From positions 1 through 7,582 of the forward strand of contig UQTN01000097.1 of NCBI GenBank assembly GCA_900543945.1: 7,582 nucleotides of DNA. Direction: 5' to 3'. Position 1 is the stretch's first letter. The number at the start of each line of letters is the position of its first letter. The notes beneath the pieces are model-generated. The model was not told where the DNA came from, made no database searches, and saw nothing but the letters and a program-made list of their open reading frames with translations. Positions 1 through 5,595 of this stretch are shown here, one piece after another. Source of the DNA: an uncultured Collinsella sp. (GTDB taxonomy: Bacteria; Actinomycetota; Coriobacteriia; Coriobacteriales; Coriobacteriaceae). The translations under genes were made by a program, and so were the position numbers.

Positions 1-702
1 GTAGACACCGGGCACCCAATCGGGGGTCAGCGTGCCGGGGCGGTCGTCGCACGCCACGACGGCAAAGCCCGCCGCCGTAAGCACCCGCGCCGTCGCGGCG
101 CCCACGTGGCCGCAGCCAAAGATATAGGTCAGGCCCTCGGGGCAGAGCGTCTCGATGTGCGCCGCGGGAATCTCAGAGGCCGCGTTGGTGTAGGTGACCT
201 TACTCCCCTCCTCCACCAGCGAAAGCCCGGGGCAGCCCGCAATGGTGCGGCGCGATTCCTCGCCATGGTACTCGGCCACATCGCACTCGAGCGCGCTCGC
301 GATAAACGGCTCAAAGTCGATGACGAAGTCGCCGATGCGTCGATACGCCAAGACGTCGGCAACCGACTGGAACAACGGTGCCTGAGTCGCATCCAGATGC
401 AGGTAGCACAGGCAGATGGCTCCGCCGCAGATCATGCCGGTATCGGAGTTCTCGCCGCCCATGGTGTAGCGGACCAGACGCGATTGCCCTGCGGCCAGCA
501 GCTCGCGCGCCTCATTCAGCGCAAAGAGCTCAATCTTGCCGCCGCCGATAGTGCCCGCCTGGCTTCCATCGGCAAAGACAGTCATCCATGCGCCCACGCC
601 GCGCGGCGACGACCCTGCCGTGCCGGCAACTACCACCAGCTCGCACGTCTTACCGGCCTTCAGAGCGCCAAGCGCAGCATTCACCACATCGAGCTTTTCC
701 AT
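1..702 (-). CDS. xdhC: XdhC/CoxI-family molybdenum hydroxylase maturation protein (partial, 3' end beyond window)
   Basis: The first 234 residues are visible; the C-terminus lies beyond the window edge. XdhC-family proteins bind molybdenum cofactor in the cytosol and help insert its mature (sulfurated or selenated) form into xanthine dehydrogenase-type enzymes. The N-terminal XdhC/CoxI domain shows SSPRGVGAWM (about residues 31-40), GTIGGGKIE (50-58) and the conserved DTGMICGG segment (87-94). After a linker, a Rossmann-type domain begins at FGCGHVGAATARVL (195-208), with an acidic pair at 219-220 ending the second strand. The ATG at 700-702 is preceded by AAGGCGG and lies 9 nt after the yqeB stop codon, so the two are almost certainly co-transcribed. 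The fragment matches the family in length and motif order, and the frame is open to the edge. The exact partner hydroxylase is not visible. The symbol denotes the family rather than proven orthology to E. coli xdhC. Confidence 0.93.
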   Translation of the reverse strand, partial: MEKLDVVNAALGALKAGKTCELVVVAGTAGSSPRGVGAWMTVFADGSQAGTIGGGKIELFALNEARELLAAGQSRLVRYTMGGENSDTGMICGGAICLCYLHLDATQAPLFQSVADVLAYRRIGDFVIDFEPFIASALECDVAEYHGEESRRTIAGCPGLSLVEEGSKVTYTNAASEIPAAHIETLCPEGLTYIFGCGHVGAATARVLTAAGFAVVACDDRPGTLTPDWVPGVY

Positions 703-711
703 TGCCGCCTT

Positions 712-1506
712 CTATCCTCTAAAGACATCGGTGAGCATAGCGAGTGCCTCGAGCACGCCGCCGCCGACCGACGTCGCCTTGTCCGAAATATAGTTGATAT
801 AGCTGGCGTCACCGCGCGGATCGACATCGGCGCATTTAAAGCCCTCGGTCACTTGCACGCCGTTCGCCAAAAGCCCGCGCAGGCAGCCATCGATCTGCGT
901 GCACATGGGCGTATCGCCCGCGTAGCCAATCACGTCTCCGGCGCTCACGATGTCGCCGATTGCGCGGTCGGACCGAAACACGCCGGCGGCGGGGCTGTGG
1001 ATAACGCGCTCCTTGCCATAGCCGGCGATCATGCCCGGCACGCCCGTGTTGGGCGGGGGCGAACCTTGGGTAATGACACGGCCGAGAAAATGCCCGCGCA
1101 TGGTCTCGACCACGGCGTCGCAGTCAACCGGCGCGGTAAAGCCCGGCCCCACGGCGATGACGACAGGCGCCATGTCGCGCGTGGTGCCCAGATTGCGCTT
1201 GGCCAGAATCGCGTCGACCACAGCCGCGGGTTTAAGCTCATCGAGCATCTTGGCCTGGGGGTCCACCAGCACGGCGACATCCCCCGCCTCGGTAATCTCA
1301 AGCGCCTCGGCCGACGTCTGCGCCAAGCGAGCGCGAATGCCCTCGACCTCGACCTCGCCCAGGCGAATGGCCTCGCAAAAACTGATTGTGCGGCGGATGC
1401 ACGTGGGAACCGCGATATCGGCCATGACAACCGACACGCCGGCGCGCACCAAGCGAGCGGCGACGCCCGTGGCGATATCGCCGGCGCCGCGAACATAAAC
1501 GAGCAT
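712..1506 (-). CDS. yqeB: YqeB, selenium-dependent molybdenum hydroxylase system protein
   Basis: Encodes 264 residues, a complete member of the YqeB (EF2563-type) family. Comparative genomics ties this family to selenium-dependent molybdenum hydroxylases; its biochemical step is not settled, but it is thought to take part in making or inserting the selenium-bearing cofactor. Visible landmarks are an N-terminal nucleotide-binding-like turn VRGAGDIATG (5-14), KRNLGTT (103-109), GPGFTAP followed by DCDAVVETMRGH (120-139), GDVIGYAG (190-197), KCADVDPRG (224-232) and the C-terminal GGGVLEAL (248-255). The ATG is supported by a strong AGGGAGGT ribosome-binding site at 1516-1523, 9 nt upstream. It is the first gene of the yqeB-xdhC unit and is divergent from yqeC. 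Its leader contains an inverted repeat that could be regulatory. Family assignment is firm; the molecular role is inferred from family knowledge. Confidence 0.93.
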   Translation of the reverse strand: MLVYVRGAGDIATGVAARLVRAGVSVVMADIAVPTCIRRTISFCEAIRLGEVEVEGIRARLAQTSAEALEITEAGDVAVLVDPQAKMLDELKPAAVVDAILAKRNLGTTRDMAPVVIAVGPGFTAPVDCDAVVETMRGHFLGRVITQGSPPPNTGVPGMIAGYGKERVIHSPAAGVFRSDRAIGDIVSAGDVIGYAGDTPMCTQIDGCLRGLLANGVQVTEGFKCADVDPRGDASYINYISDKATSVGGGVLEALAMLTDVFRG

Positions 1507-1608
1507 TCCCGGGGCACCTCCCTGTGCTACGGTTTGAGCAGAGCAAAAGCGGTTCGACCGCTACTCTGATGATTATTTATTATCACAGTATTATACGGCG
1601 GTGAACAG
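1507..1608. promoter_or_regulatory. Divergent yqeB/yqeC intergenic region with candidate promoters
   Basis: This 102-bp gap must drive both yqeB (minus) and yqeC (plus) unless transcription reads through from outside. Bases 1569-1596 are strikingly AT-rich for this genome. On the minus strand there is an exact TATAAT at 1590-1595; the expected -35 position upstream falls inside the start of yqeC and is not a good match. On the plus strand TATTAT occurs at 1578-1583 and 1589-1594, again without a convincing -35. The yqeC ribosome-binding site is GGCGGTGA at 1597-1604. Promoters here are likely by position, but exact sites are uncertain. Confidence 0.5.
1539..1568. promoter_or_regulatory. Nested inverted repeat in the yqeB leader (candidate operator or hairpin)
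   Basis: An inner perfect dyad AGCGGT-TCG-ACCGCT occupies 1548-1562. It is flanked by an outer dyad, CAGAG at 1539-1543 and CTCTG at 1564-1568, set off by 4 nt on the left and 1 nt on the right. It sits between the AT-rich promoter-like tract and the yqeB ribosome-binding site. It could therefore be a repressor site downstream of the promoter or a hairpin in the yqeB mRNA leader. No poly-U follows it on either strand, so a simple terminator is unlikely. The function is inferred from position and symmetry only. Confidence 0.4.
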
Positions 1609-2343
1609 ATGGAAACGGTTAGCGGCAATCTTGCCTCCGCGCTCAGGATCGAGTCGGGCATTACCGCGATTATCGGCAGTGGCGGCAAGTCGACGCTGCT
1701 GAAGACGCTGGGTCTCGAGCTCATGCGCGCTGGCGGCCGCGTGCTCCTCTGTACCACCACGCACATGTTTCCCGTCGCCGGCGTGTCATGGGATGGGTCG
1801 AGCCGTCGCCTGGACGCCGCGCCTTGGAAGCCGGGGACCCTACATGTTCCCGGCTGCACCTGCGAGGCATGCGCGGGACTTGTCCGCGGAAGTATCTGCC
1901 AGGCGGGTGTTTTGAACCCGGAGACAGGCAAGCTCTCCGCCCCCGCCGAGCCGCTCAACGAGCTGGCGCAGCGCTTTGACTATGTGTTGGCCGAGGCAGA
2001 TGGCAGCAAGCGACTCCCGCTCAAGGCGCATGCCGCCTGGGAGCCGGTAATTCCCGCCGCCACGGCAAACGTTGTCTGGGTCGTCGGCGCCTCAGGGCTG
2101 GGCAAGCCCGTCGCCAAGGTTGTCCACCGCCCCGAGCTCTTCTGCGAGCGCTGCGGCTGCGAGCCCACCGACGCTGCCACCCCAGAGCGCGTCACCATGG
2201 TGCTCAATGCCGAGTTGCAGATGCTGAACCTCAACAATGCCCGTATCATGCTCAACCAAGTCGACACGCTTGCCGACCCAACGATGGCAGATCGCTTCGA
2301 GGCCGCCCTCGGCCGCCTCATCGTCGCCAGCAGCCTCAAATAG
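1609..2343 (+). CDS. yqeC: YqeC, selenium-dependent hydroxylase accessory protein (P-loop NTP-binding)
   Basis: Encodes 244 residues. YqeC-family proteins are predicted cytosolic P-loop NTP-binding proteins found with YqeB in genomes that have selenium-dependent molybdenum hydroxylases; the reaction is unknown. The Walker A-like loop GSGGKST is at 23-29, followed by LLCTTTHMF (47-54). The conserved block EADGSKRLPLKAHAAWEP is at 129-146, a WVVGASGLGKP segment at 157-167, and the LNQVD motif of P-loop GTPase-like proteins at 215-219. Two cysteine groups with mirror-image spacing are present, CxCxxC (83, 85, 88) and CxxCxC (179, 182, 184). The start at 1609 is supported by GGCGGTGA 4 nt upstream and by the P-loop lying at the usual distance from the N-terminus. 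It is the only gene here on the plus strand. In E. coli yqeB and yqeC run together, so its separate orientation is notable. Family assignment is firm. Confidence 0.92.
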   Translation: METVSGNLASALRIESGITAIIGSGGKSTLLKTLGLELMRAGGRVLLCTTTHMFPVAGVSWDGSSRRLDAAPWKPGTLHVPGCTCEACAGLVRGSICQAGVLNPETGKLSAPAEPLNELAQRFDYVLAEADGSKRLPLKAHAAWEPVIPAATANVVWVVGASGLGKPVAKVVHRPELFCERCGCEPTDAATPERVTMVLNAELQMLNLNNARIMLNQVDTLADPTMADRFEAALGRLIVASSLK

Positions 2344-2368
2344 CCGGCGCTGCCCCACCAGACATATA

Positions 2369-2435
2369 AGTTGCGGTGGAATAGTTCCTGAAACGGCCTA
2401 TTTGGCGGCTAAACAGGAACTATTTCACCGCAACT
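2369..2435. repeat. Long palindromic intergenic element (22-bp arms)
   Basis: Two 22-nt arms, 2369-2390 and 2414-2435, are inverted complements with one mismatch, which becomes a G-U pair when read as plus-strand RNA. The left arm begins AGTTGCGGTGGAATAG and the right arm ends ATTTCACCGCAACT. The 23-nt centre contains a small GCC-TATTT-GGC hairpin. The element fills most of the gap between the converging yqeC and hyuA genes. It could act as a bidirectional terminator or mRNA-end stabiliser, but no U-run follows on either side. The arms are longer and more exact than most terminators, which suggests a REP/MITE-like dispersed palindrome. A weaker hairpin, AAGGG/CCCTT at 2439-2457, lies next to it on the hyuA side. 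Confidence 0.75.
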
Positions 2436-2461
2436 GCGAAGGGAATCCGGCGCCCTTTCTG

Positions 2462-3829
2462 TTAGCGGGGGACGTAGCGGCCGGGTTGGGCTCCGGTGGG
2501 CTCGCCGTCGCGTGCAGCCAGCACGCCGTTCACAAACACAGCCTTGGCGCGGCCATGTGCCTCAAAACCCTCAAGCGGCGTGTAGTCCACAGCCTGATGC
2601 TGTGTCGCGGCACTAATTGTCCAACGCGCCTTGGGATCCCACACGCACACGTCGGCATCGGAGCCCTCGGCAAGACAGCCCTTGCGCGGATACATGCCAA
2701 AGACGCGCGCCGGGTTCTCGCTCATCAAGCGGCACAGATCCTCAGGACCCAGCTGTCCCTCAAAGCTCGTAGCGATCGCAACGGGGCGATGCTCCACACC
2801 GGGCCCGCCGTTGGGAATCGCGCGGAAGTCGTCGCGTCCGCGGTCCTTTTGCCCGTGCAGGTTAAAGCTGCAGTGGTCGGTCGCAATCGTATCGATCTCG
2901 CCGGACACAAGCGCCTCGCGCAGAGCCGCACGGTCGCCAGCATGGCGCAGCGGCGGACTCATCACATACTTGGCACCCGCAAAGCCGTCCTCGCCCTGCT
3001 CCAGATAGCAGGTATCGTCGAGCATCAGATACTGAGGGCAGGTCTCGACATAGATGTTCTTCTGCCCGCGCGCCTTGGCAGCGCGAATGGCCTCGAGCCC
3101 CAGCTTGGTCGAAAGGTGTACCACGTTGACCGGTGCGTCGCCGGCCAGGTGCGCCAGATACAGCAGCCGGCTCACCGCCTCGGCCTCGCACACATCCGGA
3201 CGGCTGAGCGCATGGCCCTCGGGCCCGTGGACACCCTGCTCAAACACGCGCTTCTGCAGCTCATTTACCAGCGTGCCGTTCTCGCAATGCACGCACAGTA
3301 TGCCGCCAATACGCTTGAGCTCCTCCAGCACCTCGAGCGTCTCGGCATCGTCCAGGCGTAGATGATCGTAGGCAAAGTAGGTCTTGAACGACGATACGCC
3401 CGCCTCGCGCATGGCCGAAAGGTCGGCGCGATTGCGCTCGTTCCACTCGGCGAGTGCCATATGAAAAGCGTAGTTGGCCGTGCAGGTTCCGTCGGCGCGG
3501 CGATGCCACTCGGCCAAGGCATCGGGCATAGTCACGCCGCGATCGGCCGTCGCGTAGTCCACAATGGTCGTCGTACCGCCGCAGGCAGCCGCACGCGTGC
3601 CGGTCTCAAAGCTATCGGCTGTCCAATCCATGCCGGTCCAGCACTGCATGTGCGTGTGGCCGTCGATAAAGCCGGGAAACACCCAGCAGCCCGCGGCATC
3701 CTCGACGGTATCGCCCTCGGCCGGCTCAATCGCCGCGGCAATCCGCACGATCTTGTCGCCCTCCATGGCAAGATCGGCGCGGCGAAGCCCCTGGGGCGTC
3801 GCAAGCGCGCCGTTTTTGATGATGATCAT
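2462..3829 (-). CDS. hyuA: D-hydantoinase/dihydropyrimidinase-family cyclic amidohydrolase (HyuA type)
   Basis: Encodes 455 residues, the normal length for cytosolic hydantoinases/dihydropyrimidinases. These binuclear-metal amidohydrolases hydrolyse cyclic amides such as hydantoins or dihydropyrimidines to ureido acids. The metal ligands are all present: HTH at 58-60, the lysine to be carboxylated K149 (in SSFKTYFAY), H181 (in CVHCEN), H238 (in VVHLS) and D318 (in ATDHCSF). Other family marks are GFIDGHTHM (53-61), SPPLR (291-295), an NGGPGVEHR segment (340-348) and a tyrosine at 154, near the position linked to substrate choice in hydantoinases. The ATG is preceded by AAGGAG at 3835-3840, 5 nt upstream, which overlaps the mocA stop codon, so the two genes are co-transcribed. 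In this neighbourhood the substrate is probably a ring-opened purine derivative rather than a pyrimidine, but this is inference. Allantoinase is a less likely alternative. Confidence 0.92.
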   Translation of the reverse strand: MIIIKNGALATPQGLRRADLAMEGDKIVRIAAAIEPAEGDTVEDAAGCWVFPGFIDGHTHMQCWTGMDWTADSFETGTRAAACGGTTTIVDYATADRGVTMPDALAEWHRRADGTCTANYAFHMALAEWNERNRADLSAMREAGVSSFKTYFAYDHLRLDDAETLEVLEELKRIGGILCVHCENGTLVNELQKRVFEQGVHGPEGHALSRPDVCEAEAVSRLLYLAHLAGDAPVNVVHLSTKLGLEAIRAAKARGQKNIYVETCPQYLMLDDTCYLEQGEDGFAGAKYVMSPPLRHAGDRAALREALVSGEIDTIATDHCSFNLHGQKDRGRDDFRAIPNGGPGVEHRPVAIATSFEGQLGPEDLCRLMSENPARVFGMYPRKGCLAEGSDADVCVWDPKARWTISAATQHQAVDYTPLEGFEAHGRAKAVFVNGVLAARDGEPTGAQPGRYVPR

Positions 3830-3838
3830 AATTGCTCC

Positions 3839-4453
3839 TTATTGATTGATGCAGTTTGCCACGCGATCAAAATACGAGCAGGCGGCGATATGCTCCGTTA
3901 TGCGCCGCTGTCCCTTGGCGGTATCGACGTCCCACAGCTCGTAGGCACGCGCCCCGACCAGTACCACGTCGGTACGGTCCTTGAGAATCGAACCGCCGCC
4001 GTCCTTGCCCTCAAGACACATAAGCGCATCGAACAGTTCCGCCGGAAAGAGCACCGGGCTCGAAGGCTCGCCGTTGCACGCAAGACGCACCGGATGCTTG
4101 CGGCCACGCTCGTCAAATGCACGAACCATAGCCTCAAAAGAATCCGAACTCACAAGTGGCTGGTCGCCCGGCAAAAAGAGGCAACCTTTCCAGTTGCGTT
4201 CGACTCCCCACGAAAGGCCCGCACGGACGCTTTCGCTGCGCAGCTCGGCATCGTGCAGCACGCACGGGCAATGCCTGTCCTCGCAAATCTGGGCGACCTC
4301 GGGCCAACGCGTCGAAACCACAACGTCAAAGCCCCGGGGGACCGAATCGATAGTCCGGGCAATCAGCGGCTTGCCATAGATATCGGCAAGCATCTTGTTA
4401 GAGCCAAACCGCTTGCCCTCGCCCGAAGCCATAATGACGCAACCGAGTTTCAT
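3839..4453 (-). CDS. mocA: MocA/YgfJ-like molybdenum cofactor nucleotidyltransferase
   Basis: Encodes 204 residues from the chosen start. MocA-type enzymes transfer CMP (or a similar nucleotide) onto molybdopterin to make the dinucleotide cofactor used by xanthine dehydrogenase-family hydroxylases. The N-terminal nucleotide-binding signature VIMASGEGKRFGSNKML is at 6-22, a variant of the usual LAAGxSxRxGxxK. LPGDQPLV (94-101) supplies the metal-binding aspartate, followed by SSPVLFP (131-137), DGGGSIL (151-157) and the C-terminal WDVDT (174-178). An upstream in-frame ATG at 4573 would add 40 residues before the sheet. I chose 4453 because AGGGGAGGTT at 4461-4470 is ideally spaced and the protein then begins directly at the first strand. 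The stop lies 9 nt before hyuA. E. coli ygfJ occupies a different place in the equivalent cluster. The nucleotide used (CTP or another) cannot be settled here. Confidence 0.88.
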   Translation of the reverse strand: MKLGCVIMASGEGKRFGSNKMLADIYGKPLIARTIDSVPRGFDVVVSTRWPEVAQICEDRHCPCVLHDAELRSESVRAGLSWGVERNWKGCLFLPGDQPLVSSDSFEAMVRAFDERGRKHPVRLACNGEPSSPVLFPAELFDALMCLEGKDGGGSILKDRTDVVLVGARAYELWDVDTAKGQRRITEHIAACSYFDRVANCINQ

Positions 4454-4490
4454 CTCCGCAAACCTCCCCTGGCCACCTTGGACGCCATAG

Positions 4491-4511
4491 TTGCTATACC
4501 CACCATAGCAA
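4491..4511. promoter_or_regulatory. Dyad-symmetric site upstream of mocA (candidate operator)
   Basis: A perfect 7-bp inverted repeat, TTGCTAT and ATAGCAA, is separated by 7 nt (ACCCACC). It begins 38 bp upstream of the mocA start and lies in a 177-bp gap after carbamate kinase. Size and spacing fit a dimeric regulator site. The sequence GGTATAGC within it on the minus strand could also serve as a poor -10 element. No second copy was noticed in the window. The function is inference from symmetry and position. Confidence 0.4.
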
Positions 4512-4580
4512 GCTCGCACTCCGTCGGAACAGGCACGCACTCGTTTTCCAGCGAACGCCCCTTGGCTCCCCATAGCACAA

Positions 4581-4613
4581 AGGAGGGCACCCCGCGACGC
4601 AGGGCACCCTCCT
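4581..4613 (-). terminator. Hairpin terminator after carbamate kinase
   Basis: Read on the minus strand, the arms AGGAGGGTGCCC and GGGTGCCCTCCT pair over 12 positions, including two tandem U-G wobbles, around a 9-nt loop (4593-4601). On the plus strand the same wobble positions become C/A mismatches, so the fold favours the minus strand, the direction of the upstream carbamate kinase gene. Only a short T stretch (TTTGTG) follows, so termination may be partial. It sits 18-50 nt after the arcC stop codon. Confidence 0.6.
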
Positions 4614-4630
4614 CAATGGTGCAGATATGC

Positions 4631-5581
4631 CTACTCAGCGTCGCCGGTAAACGTGGTACCGGTCTTGCCGGCAAGACCGTCACGCGCCTTCTCGAGCAGC
4701 GTGATAAGCGCCGTGCGGCCCGGCTTGCTCTCGGCAAACGTCGAGGCGGCCTGGACCTTGGGCAGCATTGAGCCGCGGCCGAACTCGTTGGCCTCGGATA
4801 GACGCTTTACGTCAGCCGCGGTCAGCGTGTCGAGCCACTGCTCGTGGTCGGTACCAAAGCCAATGGCAACCTTCTCCACGGCCGTCAGGATAATCAGGGC
4901 ATCGGCGTCGAGCTGCTCGGCGAGCTTCTCGGCCGCAAAGTCCTTATCGATGACGGCGGCAGCGCCCTTAAGGTGGTTGCCCTGGGCCTTGGTGACGGGA
5001 ATGCCACCACCGCCGCAGGAGATCACCACATGGCTGGACTCGACGAGCGACTTAATGGTGTCGAGCTCGACGATGTTCACGGGCTTGGGCGAGGCAACCA
5101 CGCGACGGAAGCCCTGCTTCTCGTCGTGGATGAACTGGTAGCCGCGGTCGGCCTCCAGCTCCTTGGCCTCGGCCTCACTCATCCACGGACCGATCGGCTT
5201 GACCGGGTCGGCAAAGGCCGGATCGTCTGGCGCAACCTCGACCTGGGTGAGCACGGTGGCGACACCCTTGTCGATGTTGCGGTCGAGCATTTCCTCGCGC
5301 AGGGCGTTTTGCAGGTCATAGCCAATGTAGCCCTGGCTCATGGCGCCGCAAACGGACAGCGGGCAGGGGATGTACTTCTGAGGGTTAGAGCGCGTGAGCT
5401 CTGCCATCGCGTTGGCGATCATGCCAACCTGGGGGCCGTTGCCATGCACGACGACAACCTCGTTGCCTTCCTCGATCAGGTCGACGATAGCCTTGGAAGT
5501 CGTCTTGACGGCCTCCATCTGCTCGGGAAGGTTGGCGCCGAGGGCGTTTCCACCCAGGGCGACAACAATACGCTTAGCCAT
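4631..5581 (-). CDS. arcC: Carbamate kinase (ArcC/YqeA type)
   Basis: Encodes 316 residues, the usual carbamate kinase length. It transfers phosphate between carbamoyl phosphate and ADP, giving ATP plus carbamate, which breaks down to ammonia and CO2. Clear signatures are ALGGNAL (8-14), VVHGNGPQVG (44-53), CGAMSQGYIGYDLQ (78-91), SCGGGGIPV (188-196), the IDKD block (211-214), LTAVEKV (232-238) and GRGSMLPKV (268-276). The start is 14 nt after the ygeW stop. The only ribosome-binding sequence in that gap is a weak GGGCTGAG, so translation may be coupled to ygeW. Placed directly after a carbamoyltransferase, it should harvest carbamoyl phosphate made from ureido compounds, the role proposed for E. 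coli yqeA in the same cluster. An arginine deiminase role is less likely because no arcA or ornithine transcarbamylase is beside it. Confidence 0.96.
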   Translation of the reverse strand: MAKRIVVALGGNALGANLPEQMEAVKTTSKAIVDLIEEGNEVVVVHGNGPQVGMIANAMAELTRSNPQKYIPCPLSVCGAMSQGYIGYDLQNALREEMLDRNIDKGVATVLTQVEVAPDDPAFADPVKPIGPWMSEAEAKELEADRGYQFIHDEKQGFRRVVASPKPVNIVELDTIKSLVESSHVVISCGGGGIPVTKAQGNHLKGAAAVIDKDFAAEKLAEQLDADALIILTAVEKVAIGFGTDHEQWLDTLTAADVKRLSEANEFGRGSMLPKVQAASTFAESKPGRTALITLLEKARDGLAGKTGTTFTGDAE

Positions 5582-5595
5582 TTCTCAGCCCAGCT

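Noticed and set aside
106..1569. Long plus-strand open frame of 487 codons opposite xdhC and yqeB
   Set aside because: It has no family resemblance, spans two confidently recognised minus-strand genes and the gap between them, and is an expected by-product of high GC at third codon positions.
3822..3829. ATGATCAT palindrome at the start of hyuA
   Set aside because: It arises from the codons for Met-Ile-Ile-Ile and is too short to support a regulatory claim.
4454..4573. 40-residue N-terminal extension of MocA from the ATG at 4573
   Set aside because: The nucleotide-binding strand normally starts right at the N-terminus, and a strong ribosome-binding site precedes 4453. The extension would also cover the dyad site.
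4582..4610. Direct repeat AGGGCACCC (two copies) as a possible iteron or regulator site
   Set aside because: The repetition is explained by the two arms of the minus-strand hairpin with U-G wobble pairs.
2237..4771. Two long plus-strand open frames (2237-3361 and 3362-4771) opposite hyuA and mocA
   Set aside because: They are low-complexity, R/A/H-rich translations antisense to genes with complete catalytic motifs, and have no supported start sites.
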